NCBI GenBank assembly: GCA_938003575.1
Contig: CALKYG010000406.1
Span: 1-5,701 of the forward strand
DNA: 5,701 nucleotides
Source: an uncultured Alphaproteobacteria bacterium
Lineage (GTDB): Bacteria; Pseudomonadota; Alphaproteobacteria; Caulobacterales; Parvularculaceae
Direction: 5' to 3'
Made by a program: the position numbers and the translations under genes. The notes under the pieces were generated by a model. The model saw only the letters and a program-made list of their open reading frames with translations, did not search any database and was not told where the DNA came from. Positions 1-5,701 of the stretch are shown here, one piece after another. Every line of letters begins with the position of its first letter. The stretch's first letter is position 1.

Positions 1-1185
1 CCGCAGATTGATTTCGCCGCCGTCATGGATCACGTCCGCTCCGTCATCGCCGCAATCGCGCCGAATGACAGCGTCGAGCGCTTTGAAGGATTGGGCGTCG
101 CCGTTATCCGCGCGGCGGGCGCGTTTGTCGGACCGCGCAAAGTCAGAGCGGGCGACTTTGAAGTGTCTGCAAAGCATTTCGTCATCGCGACGGGGTCGTC
201 GCCGGTCGTTCCGCCGATCCCCGGTCTTGACGGCGTTTCCTATCTGACCAATGAAACGATCTTCAACAACCGCGTGCGGCCCGGGCGCTTGCTCGTGCTC
301 GGCGGCGGACCGATCGGCGTCGAGCTTGCGCAGGCGCATCGCCGTCTCGGCGCCGACGTCACACTGATCGAGGCGGATACGATCCTCAACAACGAGGATG
401 AAGACGCTGTCGCCGTCGTCCGGGAAAGGCTGAAGCGCGAGGGACTGACGCTGCGGGAAAACGCCAAGGCGGTCCACGCCGCTCAATCGAACGGCATTGT
501 GCGATTGACGCTCGACGACGGCAGCATTGTCGAGGGCTCGCATCTGCTGGTCGCTGTCGGAAGACGCGCAAACCTGGCCGGGCTCGGCCTTGAAAAGGCC
601 GGGATCGACTTCGACGGAAACAGGCTGCGGCTCGATGCGAGGCTTCGAACCAGCAACAAGCGCGTCTATGCGATCGGCGACGCCGCAGGCGGGCTTCAGT
701 TCACCCATGTCGCCGGCGACCATGCATCGACGATTGTGCGCAACATACTCTTCAAGGCGCCGGCGAAGCGCCGCGATGCGCTGGCGCCGCGGGTCACCTA
801 TTGCGATCCGGAAGTCGCGAGCGTCGGGCTTTCGGCGTCCGAAGCCGGGAAGCGAGGCGAAAAATTCTCCGTGGCGAGATGGAGCCTGACGGATAATGAT
901 CGCGCGCAGACGGAACGAAACACCGAAGGCTTCATCAAGGCCGTCATCGGCAAGGGAGGACGAATTCTCGGCGCGACGATCGTCGGCGAGGGCGCCGGCG
1001 ATCTCATTGCGATCTGGGCCTTCGCCGTCGCCAACAATCTCAGGATTCGCGCTTTCACGAACATGATCGCCGCCTATCCGACGCGATCGGAGATTTCCAA
1101 ACGCGCCGCCGGCGCCTATTATACGCCGGCGCTTTTCTCGGAACGGACGCGCAAACTGGTCGGGCTATTGTCAAAATTCAACTGA
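1..1185 (+). CDS. FAD-dependent pyridine nucleotide-disulphide oxidoreductase (MerA/Lpd-like), 5' partial
   Basis: The frame is open from base 1 (P-Q-I-D-F...) to the TGA at 1183-1185, giving 394 codons. The gene therefore starts upstream, and the ATG at 25 is an internal Met. Numbering from base 1, there is the ATGSSP turn at 63-68. An NAD(P)-binding Rossmann motif GGGPIG lies at 101-106, followed by an acidic E124 at the end of the second strand, which usually favours NADH. The second FAD motif AIGDA is at 224-228, and the C-terminal dimerisation domain runs from about 250. The first FAD-binding GxGxxG and the redox CxxxxC, which sit in the first ~80 residues of this family, are off the window, so true disulphide reductase activity cannot be judged. 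The C-terminal AYPTRSE (358-364) has Tyr where dihydrolipoamide dehydrogenases have the catalytic His. This resembles mercuric reductase-like members. A cytosolic electron-transfer role is likely, but the substrate is unknown. It probably shares a transcript with the kinase 22 bp downstream. Confidence 0.9.
   Translation, partial: PQIDFAAVMDHVRSVIAAIAPNDSVERFEGLGVAVIRAAGAFVGPRKVRAGDFEVSAKHFVIATGSSPVVPPIPGLDGVSYLTNETIFNNRVRPGRLLVLGGGPIGVELAQAHRRLGADVTLIEADTILNNEDEDAVAVVRERLKREGLTLRENAKAVHAAQSNGIVRLTLDDGSIVEGSHLLVAVGRRANLAGLGLEKAGIDFDGNRLRLDARLRTSNKRVYAIGDAAGGLQFTHVAGDHASTIVRNILFKAPAKRRDALAPRVTYCDPEVASVGLSASEAGKRGEKFSVARWSLTDNDRAQTERNTEGFIKAVIGKGGRILGATIVGEGAGDLIAIWAFAVANNLRIRAFTNMIAAYPTRSEISKRAAGAYYTPALFSERTRKLVGLLSKFN
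1107..1135 (+). repeat. GC-rich hairpin followed by a short T run, inside the end of the oxidoreductase gene
   Basis: CGCCGGCG (1107-1114) is repeated as its own reverse complement at 1124-1131 across a 9-nt AT-rich loop, and is followed by CTTTTC. This looks like a weak intrinsic terminator or attenuator placed about 50 bp before the oxidoreductase stop codon. The bases also encode an ordinary AAGAYYTPALF stretch, and GCCGGCG occurs several times elsewhere in the gene (for example near 711, 761 and 991), so it may be a by-product of base composition. The T run is only four bases. Confidence 0.25.
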
Positions 1186-1207
1186 GCGATTCAAACGGCG
1201 AAGCCGC

Positions 1208-2659
1208 ATGACGGGAAAGCAGACAATCGCCGGACGATTCGGGCGCTCGTTGTCGTCAAAGCTGCTGGCGTTGACCATCCTCTTTGTCTTCATGGCGGAA
1301 GTCGTCGTCCTGATCCCGTCGGTCGCGCAGCAGCGGCTGAACTGGCTCTATGACCGGCTGGAGGCCGCTTATCTCGTCGGGCTCGCGCTTGATGCGCCGG
1401 GCGAGGAGATGATCGGGCCGGAAACGGCGGAGCAGCTTTTCGCCACCGCCAACATTCTCGGCGTCACCCTTGATCGGGACGGAGCGAGAATGCTCATCAT
1501 GACGCCGAAGCTGACGGCCGATCAGGCGCGAATCATGCGGTTCGTAAACCTGAACTACGACATGCCCCAGCAGCATGTCTCCGATGCGTGGGCGACGCTG
1601 ATATCGCGCGGCGACCATTCGATCCGGGTGGTCGGGAAGGCGCGCTATGCGTCGAGCGGTTACGTCGACATGTTCGTGTCGCAGGCGGCGTTGCGTCGCG
1701 ACCTCATGCAGTTTGCGCAGAACGTGCTCATGCTCTCGCTGGTGATTTCGAGTCTGACGGCGGCGCTGGTCTATTGGTCGCTTGACAGGATGATCGTCCG
1801 GCCGGTTCGGCGGCTGACGCGCAGCATGATCATATTCGAGCAGAACCCCGAAGATGAGGCGTCCCTGCACGAGCCGGGAAAGAGAAACGACGAAATCGGC
1901 GTCGCGGAACGCAGTCTCGCTTCGCTTGAGCGGCGCACTCAGAACCTGCTGAAAGAGAGGCGGCGCCTTGCAGCGCTCGGCGCCGGCATTTCCAAGATCA
2001 GCCACGACCTCAGGAACATCCTCGCCTCCGCGCAGCTGATGTCTGACAGGCTCGCGAAGAGCGAAGACCCGCGGGTCAGGAAACTCGCGCCGCGTCTTAT
2101 TTCCTCTCTCAACCGCGCCATCGCGTTATCGAGAGACACGTTGAGTTACGCTCGAATGGAGCCCGGCGCGCTCAAGACGTCAAACGTCAATCTCGCCAAG
2201 CTGGTCGACGACGTTTTCGACGACACGGCGTCGATCGCCGTGACCGTTCAGAATGACGTCGATGCCGACCTGACGATAACGGCGGACCCGACGCAGCTTT
2301 ATCGCGCGCTGTTCAATCTCGTGCGCAACGCGGTCGAGGCGCTCACCGATTCCGCTGAGGATCCGTCGCCTGACGATTCCGGATCGAAAGTCGTGAAAGT
2401 CAGCGCCGCAATGAATGAAGACGGCGTCGTCATATCCGTGGCCGACAACGGACCGGGCGTCCCTGACGGCGCGCGCGACCATCTGTTCGAACCGTTCAAG
2501 GGCTCGTTCAAGCCCGGCGGCTCGGGCCTCGGAGCCGCAATCGCGTTCGAGATCGCCCGCGCCCATGGCGGCGATCTGAGGCTCGCAAAAAGCGACGCAA
2601 GCGGAACGATTTTTGAACTCACGCTGCCGCAGGACGCCCAAAAAGCGGCCCTTCAATAG
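1208..2659 (+). CDS. Membrane sensor histidine kinase (HAMP, HisKA, HATPase_c), no adjacent response regulator
   Basis: This is a complete 483-aa inner-membrane two-component kinase. It has a short basic cytoplasmic tail (1-18), TM1 at about 19-40 and a periplasmic sensor of about 130 residues (41-170) that matches no named domain I can recognise. TM2 follows at about 171-193, then a HAMP linker at about 194-246, ending in a charged helix (ERRTQNLLKERRRL). The dimerisation/phosphoacceptor H-box is KISHDLRN with H266. The ATPase domain has the N-box FNLVRNAVEA (N370, N374), G1 DNGPG (413-417), the F-box FEPF (427-430) and G2 GGSGLG (437-442). All kinase boxes look intact, so it should autophosphorylate. 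The ATG at 1208 keeps TM1 complete, but no strong Shine-Dalgarno is visible in the 22-bp gap after the oxidoreductase, which suggests translational coupling or a shared transcript. The last 7 bp overlap the convergent transferase gene. The signal sensed and the response regulator are not identifiable here. Confidence 0.95.
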   Translation: MTGKQTIAGRFGRSLSSKLLALTILFVFMAEVVVLIPSVAQQRLNWLYDRLEAAYLVGLALDAPGEEMIGPETAEQLFATANILGVTLDRDGARMLIMTPKLTADQARIMRFVNLNYDMPQQHVSDAWATLISRGDHSIRVVGKARYASSGYVDMFVSQAALRRDLMQFAQNVLMLSLVISSLTAALVYWSLDRMIVRPVRRLTRSMIIFEQNPEDEASLHEPGKRNDEIGVAERSLASLERRTQNLLKERRRLAALGAGISKISHDLRNILASAQLMSDRLAKSEDPRVRKLAPRLISSLNRAIALSRDTLSYARMEPGALKTSNVNLAKLVDDVFDDTASIAVTVQNDVDADLTITADPTQLYRALFNLVRNAVEALTDSAEDPSPDDSGSKVVKVSAAMNEDGVVISVADNGPGVPDGARDHLFEPFKGSFKPGGSGLGAAIAFEIARAHGGDLRLAKSDASGTIFELTLPQDAQKAALQ

Positions 2660-4443
2660 CCGGCGGCGCCGCCATCCGGCTCCCGCGGGTCAGCCGCGCC
2701 GAGAAGGCTTGCGCCGTCGGTCATGACCGTGTTCGTCCGCCCCATCGGTCTTTGAAAAACGCCGCCGTCCGGCGTCTCGGCGAAAATGAAGCCGCGATCC
2801 TTCATGAGGCGTATCGTGTCCACCGGAATTCCCGGCTCGGCGATGATTCTGTCGGGCTGCCACTGGTGATGAATCTTGGGAGCCGCATTCGCCTGCATGG
2901 GATTCATGCCGAATTCGATTATATTGAGCGCATTCTGCAGGACGATGTTGATGATTGTCGAACCGCCGGGCGTTCCCGTGGCGAACACCGTCTTGCCGTC
3001 TTTAAGGACGATCGTCGGCGTCATCGAAGACAAGGGCCGCTTGCCGGGCGCAATTTCATTCGCCTTGGCGCCGAGCAGGCCGAAGCCGTTCGGCGATCCG
3101 GGCTTTGCGGAAAAATCATCCATCTCGTTGTTCAGCAGAAAACCGGCGCCGTCGACGGAATAGGAATTGCCGAACGTAAAATTGAGGGTGGTTGTCACCG
3201 CGACGGCGTTTCCCTGCGAATCCATGACGGAATAGTGGGTCGTCTGCTCGCTTTCCTCCAGCGGCCCGAGACCGGGTTTGACCGCCTCCGATTTCGTCGC
3301 GGCGCCGACTTTTATCTGCCCGCGCAGCCGCGCCGCATAAGCCTTGTCGAGAAGTCGGTCGGCCGGAACGCTGATGAAGTCCGGATCGCCAAGATATTCG
3401 GATCGGTCGGCGTATGCGCGACGCATCGATTCAACGAGAACGCCGAGATAGTCAGCCGAATTGTGTCCCATCGACTTCAGGTCAAATCCTTCGAGCACGT
3501 TCAGCATCTCGATGAGATGAACGCCGCCCGACGACGGCGGCGGCATGGATGCGACTTCATAGCCGCGATAGCTTCCTAGCACCGCCTTTCGCTCGACAGC
3601 ACGGTAGTTTTTCAGATCGTCATGGGTGATCAGTCCGCCGTTCCTCGTCATTTCATTGACGATAAGGTCCGCCACGCGTCCTTCGTAGAACCCTTTGGCT
3701 CCCCGGTCGCGGATCGCTTTCAGGGTTTTTGCAAGGTCCTTCTGAACGAGGATCTCGCCCTGTTCATAAGGTCTTCCGTCCGGCTGGAGAAAATACGCCT
3801 CAGTCGAGGGGTCGCGCGCAAATCGCTCGCGGTATTCCTTCAGCGAATCGGCGAGCGCCCGGGTTACGGGAAAGCCTTTCTCCGCCAGCTCGACAGCCGG
3901 AGAGATCACTTCCCGCAGAGATTTCGAGCCGTACTTCTCGTGAGCCGTCAAAAGGCCCATGACCGTTCCTGGAACGCCCGTTGAAAGATGACTGAAGCGC
4001 GCGCGCATGGTGTCGACGTCGCCGTTTTCATCGAGAAACATGTCGCGTGTCGCGCCCGACGGCGCCGCCTCACGAAAGTCGATCGCAATCACGTCTTCCC
4101 TGCCGGCGAGCTTGATCATCATGAAGCCGCCGCCGCCCAGATTGCCGGCCTGCGGATGCGTCACGGCGAGCGCGAACCCAGCGGCGACCGCCGCATCGAC
4201 GACATTTCCTCCCTTCGCGAGAATATCGCGGCCGATCTCCGCCGCCCGCATGTCCTGCGCGGCGACAACGCCGTTGGCCGCGACAACAGGATGGAAAAGC
4301 GACGGATAGGACAGCAGGGAGGCGCTCCCTGACGCATCCGCCTTTTGAATTTCGTCCGCGTCGATTGTCGCCGGCTGCCGCCCTGACGCGGGCGCGCCGA
4401 GCATGAATATGTGAAACGCAAAGACTAGGGTTCTTATTCGCAT
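2653..4443 (-). CDS. ggt: Gamma-glutamyltransferase (glutathione hydrolase), periplasmic proenzyme
   Basis: This 596-aa precursor closely follows E. coli Ggt (580 aa) along its whole length, with a constant +10 offset in the catalytic half. It hydrolyses glutathione and other gamma-glutamyl compounds, or transfers the glutamyl group to amino acids or peptides, in the periplasm. Residues 1-19 form a signal peptide (MRIR, hydrophobic core, APA before the likely cut). NLGGGGF is at 101-107, and R124 in IDFREAAP binds the substrate carboxylate. The autoprocessing site lies between Q400 and T401. T401 (codon 3243-3241) becomes the N-terminal nucleophile of the small subunit, with T419 as helper. 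N421, D443, S472/S473 and G493/G494 are all present. The lid loop is retained but carries F454 where E. coli has Tyr444. The C-terminus ends in AGY as in E. coli. It is divergent from the P1 hydrolase and convergent with the kinase. Function is well supported; the natural substrate is not known. Confidence 0.96.
   Translation of the reverse strand: MRIRTLVFAFHIFMLGAPASGRQPATIDADEIQKADASGSASLLSYPSLFHPVVAANGVVAAQDMRAAEIGRDILAKGGNVVDAAVAAGFALAVTHPQAGNLGGGGFMMIKLAGREDVIAIDFREAAPSGATRDMFLDENGDVDTMRARFSHLSTGVPGTVMGLLTAHEKYGSKSLREVISPAVELAEKGFPVTRALADSLKEYRERFARDPSTEAYFLQPDGRPYEQGEILVQKDLAKTLKAIRDRGAKGFYEGRVADLIVNEMTRNGGLITHDDLKNYRAVERKAVLGSYRGYEVASMPPPSSGGVHLIEMLNVLEGFDLKSMGHNSADYLGVLVESMRRAYADRSEYLGDPDFISVPADRLLDKAYAARLRGQIKVGAATKSEAVKPGLGPLEESEQTTHYSVMDSQGNAVAVTTTLNFTFGNSYSVDGAGFLLNNEMDDFSAKPGSPNGFGLLGAKANEIAPGKRPLSSMTPTIVLKDGKTVFATGTPGGSTIINIVLQNALNIIEFGMNPMQANAAPKIHHQWQPDRIIAEPGIPVDTIRLMKDRGFIFAETPDGGVFQRPMGRTNTVMTDGASLLGAADPREPDGGAAGY
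2662..2673. repeat. 12-bp perfect palindrome at the convergent gene junction
   Basis: GGCGGCGCCGCC lies 2 bp after the kinase stop codon and within the last codons of the transferase gene (Gly-Gly-Ala-Ala-Gly). It is flanked by GCCGG (2659-2663) and CCGGC (2676-2680), which could instead pair around a 12-nt loop. Its place between two converging genes would suit a transcription end point, but there is no T run on either strand, so an intrinsic terminator is not supported. Confidence 0.25.
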
Positions 4444-4453
4444 GCAGCCAATT

Positions 4454-4460
4454 CTCTCCC
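4454..4460 (-). promoter_or_regulatory. Ribosome binding site of the gamma-glutamyltransferase
   Basis: On the minus strand the sequence reads GGGAGAG, with the GAGAG core 10 nt before the ATG at 4443. It supports that ATG as the start, which also gives a proper signal peptide. The next Met in frame (residue 14) would destroy the signal peptide. Confidence 0.55.
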
Positions 4461-4470
4461 GCGCCTTGCG

Positions 4471-4487
4471 CGCTGCTGACCGCAGCG
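4471..4487. repeat. Inverted repeat in the divergent intergenic region
   Basis: CGCTGC (4471-4476), a 5-nt spacer TGACC, then GCAGCG (4482-4487) form a perfect 6-bp inverted repeat about 28 bp upstream of the transferase start and 92 bp upstream of the P1 hydrolase start. It could be an operator for a dimeric regulator or a leader hairpin in the transferase mRNA. I found no convincing -35/-10 pair for either gene in the 135-bp gap, so the role is unassigned. Confidence 0.3.
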
Positions 4488-4566
4488 GATGCGCGGCGTT
4501 CTCACGATCGGTGTGAATGTCTATCCCGCAAGCGGAGCGCGGTCTATTCTTTGCGGCGACTCAATT

Positions 4567-4570
4567 GGAG
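4567..4570 (+). promoter_or_regulatory. Ribosome binding site that fixes the P1 hydrolase start at 4579
   Basis: GGAG sits 8 nt before the ATG at 4579, and the peptide from that ATG opens with the family-typical N-terminus (DITDVPGVKVG at residues 10-20). The in-frame ATG at 4489 has no such site and would add 30 residues not seen in the family. Confidence 0.7.
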
Positions 4571-4578
4571 ATCAGGAA

Positions 4579-5577
4579 ATGGCCGCCAGGACCGGCTCCT
4601 TTAACGACATAACCGACGTGCCGGGCGTCAAGGTCGGTCAGGCTGAAGACTCAAGGGTCCGTTCCGGCGTAACGGTCATTCTTCCCGATGCGCCCGCCGT
4701 CGCGGCCGGAGACGTGCGCGGCGGCGGCCCCGGCACGCGCGAGACCGACCTTCTTGATCCATCCACGCTCGTCGACCGCGCGGATGCGATCGTGCTTTCC
4801 GGAGGCTCGTCTTACGGCCTCGCCGCCGCTGACGGCGTTGCGGCCTGGCTCGGATCGCAGGGGCGCGGGTTCAGGCTTGCGCCGAACCCATCCATCCCGC
4901 CTTCGCCGATCGTTCCCGCGGCGATTCTCTACGATCTGGCCAATGGCGGAGACAAGAATTGGCGGGCGGCGCCGCCCTATGCGGCGCTCGGCGCGCAAGC
5001 ATGCGAACGCGCAAAGCGAGGCGTCAGGCTGGGGCGCGCCGGCGCAGGCTTTGGAGCGAGGGCCGGCGCGGGACCCGGGGGACTCGGGTCGGCTTCCTAT
5101 GTTTGCGAAGACGGGCTTGTGGTCGGAGCGCTGATGGCCGTGAACAGCTTCGGTTCCGTCAGAATGCCCGGGACGGACGTTTTCTGGGCGGCGCCGTTTG
5201 AAATCGGAAGCGAGTTTGGCGGCGCCTGGCCGATGAAGCGCCCTGAACCGGCGATCGATCTGCCTTCAGACACGAAACTGGCCATGCCGAGATCGAATAC
5301 GACGATCGGCGTGGTCGCGGTCTCCGCCGATTTGACCCAGGCCGAGGCAAGACGCGTCGCGGTCATGGCGCAGGATGGGATTGCGCGGTCCATCCGCCCG
5401 GTTCACGGACCGACCGACGGCGACGTGATCTTTGTTATTGCGACCGGCGGTCTCTCGATCAGCGGTCCGCTGGACCTGACGAGGATCGGTTGCCTTGCCG
5501 CCGATTGCGTCGCGCGGGCCGTGGCCCGGGGGGTGTTTGAGGCGGAAAAGCAGACCCTTGCAGCTCCGCCGACCTGA
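4579..5577 (+). CDS. P1 family (DmpA/NylC-type, S58) self-processing aminopeptidase/amide hydrolase
   Basis: This is a 332-aa protein with no signal peptide, so probably cytoplasmic. The family cleaves itself once and uses the new N-terminal Ser or Thr as nucleophile. Members include D-/L-aminopeptidase DmpA, beta-aminopeptidases and the nylon oligomer hydrolase NylC. Visible signatures are ITDVPGVKVG (11-20), RGGGPGTRETDLL (47-59), the LSGGSSYGLAAADGVAAWL segment (73-91), GGLGSAS (167-173), AVNSFG (187-192) with N189, and the cleavage motif SNTTIGVVAVSAD (239-251). Cutting between N240 and T241 (T241 codon 5299-5301) would free a Thr nucleophile, as in NylC (N266/T267). D280 and D282 in PTDGDVIF match the two NylC aspartates. 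The loop before GGLG contains no Lys, where NylC and several relatives have one. The general resemblance is closest to the broad COG3191 group (Mycobacterium Rv1333-like) rather than to NylC itself. The substrate cannot be read from sequence. The gene is divergent from the gamma-glutamyltransferase and lies 69 bp before a tRNA gene. Confidence 0.92.
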   Translation: MAARTGSFNDITDVPGVKVGQAEDSRVRSGVTVILPDAPAVAAGDVRGGGPGTRETDLLDPSTLVDRADAIVLSGGSSYGLAAADGVAAWLGSQGRGFRLAPNPSIPPSPIVPAAILYDLANGGDKNWRAAPPYAALGAQACERAKRGVRLGRAGAGFGARAGAGPGGLGSASYVCEDGLVVGALMAVNSFGSVRMPGTDVFWAAPFEIGSEFGGAWPMKRPEPAIDLPSDTKLAMPRSNTTIGVVAVSADLTQAEARRVAVMAQDGIARSIRPVHGPTDGDVIFVIATGGLSISGPLDLTRIGCLAADCVARAVARGVFEAEKQTLAAPPT

Positions 5578-5589
5578 GCCGGGCCGCGC

Positions 5590-5618
5590 TTGCAATCTCG
5601 GCGGCTATGCGCTTTAAG
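5590..5618 (+). promoter_or_regulatory. Candidate sigma70-type promoter of the tRNA-Arg gene
   Basis: TTGCAA (5590-5595) and TTTAAG (5613-5618) are separated by 17 bp, each matching 4 of 6 consensus bases. Transcription would begin near 5625, about 20 nt before the mature tRNA. The GC-rich stretch after the -10 (GCGCG) is the kind of discriminator found at stable RNA promoters under stringent control. The match is modest and rests on position as much as on sequence. Confidence 0.4.
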
Positions 5619-5646
5619 GCGCGTTCGCGCTTCAGACCGCGCGTGC

Positions 5647-5701
5647 GCACCCGTAGCTCAGCTGGATAGAGCACCAGACTACGAATCTGGGGGTCAGAGG
5701 T
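5647..5701 (+). tRNA. tRNA-Arg (anticodon ACG), 3' end cut by the window
   Basis: The gene starts with the 7-nt acceptor strand GCACCCG (5647-5653), then T8-A9. The D-arm has GCTC (5656-5659) pairing with GAGC (5669-5672). The anticodon stem is CCAGA/TCTGG (5674-5678 and 5686-5690) around the loop CTACGAA, with anticodon ACG at 5681-5683. A 5-nt variable loop (5691-5695) and the 5' half of the T stem (AGAGG, 5696-5700) follow. The window ends at T54, so about 22 nt, including the rest of the T-arm and the acceptor 3' strand, are missing. A34 would be changed to inosine by TadA so that the tRNA reads CGU, CGC and CGA codons. Confidence 0.96.

Noticed and set aside
25..27. ATG at 25 as the true start of the oxidoreductase
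   Set aside because: The frame stays open back to base 1, and starting at 25 would leave the enzyme without its first FAD-binding and redox-active segment. It is an internal Met of a gene cut by the window.
1256..2005. 249-codon open frame on the minus strand opposite the kinase
   Set aside because: It is very rich in Arg, His and Asp with no domain signature, and lies fully antisense to a clear histidine kinase. This is the usual shadow frame of GC-rich DNA.
2752..3579. 275-codon open frame on the plus strand opposite the gamma-glutamyltransferase
   Set aside because: It is antisense to a strongly conserved enzyme, has Arg/His-rich composition and no recognisable motif. It is explained by codon bias of the real gene.
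4489..4578. Longer start for the P1 hydrolase (ATG at 4489)
   Set aside because: It has no ribosome binding site, and the 30 extra residues do not resemble the family N-terminus or a signal peptide. The ATG at 4579 has GGAG at the right distance and the conserved DITDVPGVKVG follows at once.
5515..5528. CGGGCC/GGCCCG inverted repeat as a terminator of the P1 hydrolase
   Set aside because: It lies inside coding sequence about 50 bp before the stop, has only a 2-nt loop and no T run. It is most likely a chance pairing in GC-rich codons.
5618..5632. GCGCG-TT-CGCGC hairpin between the P1 hydrolase and the tRNA as an intrinsic terminator
   Set aside because: The stem is short with a 2- to 4-nt loop and is followed by TTCAG rather than a T run. 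Its position suits the start of the tRNA transcript better.
1..5701. CRISPR array, transposon, prophage or defence system
   Set aside because: No spaced direct repeats, terminal inverted repeats with a transposase, or defence-type genes were seen. All the space is filled by four recognisable enzyme or kinase genes and a tRNA.

Overview
This GC-rich window reads as chromosomal DNA of an alphaproteobacterium. The support is codon use strongly biased to G/C at third positions, dense gene packing, and protein sequences that look alphaproteobacterial, with a Rhizobiales- or Parvularculales-like relative as a guess. I cannot name a genus from the sequence. Base composition and codon use look uniform throughout. 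I see no insertion sequence, CRISPR array, phage gene or other sign of recent transfer.

Layout. Positions 1-1185 (+) hold the 3' two-thirds or more of a flavin-dependent pyridine nucleotide-disulphide oxidoreductase of the MerA/dihydrolipoamide dehydrogenase-like family, cut by the window edge. After 22 bp, 1208-2659 (+) encodes a complete membrane sensor histidine kinase (TM, periplasmic sensor, TM, HAMP, HisKA, HATPase_c). The two are probably co-transcribed. Facing them, and overlapping the kinase stop by 7 bp, 4443-2653 (-) encodes a complete periplasmic gamma-glutamyltransferase with all main catalytic residues. It diverges across a 135-bp gap from 4579-5577 (+), a P1-family (DmpA/NylC-type, peptidase S58) self-processing aminopeptidase/hydrolase. 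The window closes inside a tRNA-Arg(ACG) gene starting at 5647, preceded by a plausible sigma70-type promoter.

How the genes may work together. The kinase has no response regulator in view, so its partner lies elsewhere. The gamma-glutamyltransferase would break down glutathione or other gamma-glutamyl peptides in the periplasm. The P1 hydrolase is cytoplasmic and could act on small peptides or amides. Both are activated by cutting themselves just before a threonine, and they are arranged head to head, but a shared pathway is only an inference. The window is mainly ordinary housekeeping and metabolic sequence, and I found no convincing new system. The best second looks are residue-level departures from the characterised enzymes: a lid Phe in the transferase, no Lys in a catalytic loop of the P1 hydrolase, and Tyr for His in the oxidoreductase. 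The kinase's unassigned sensor domain is also worth a look.
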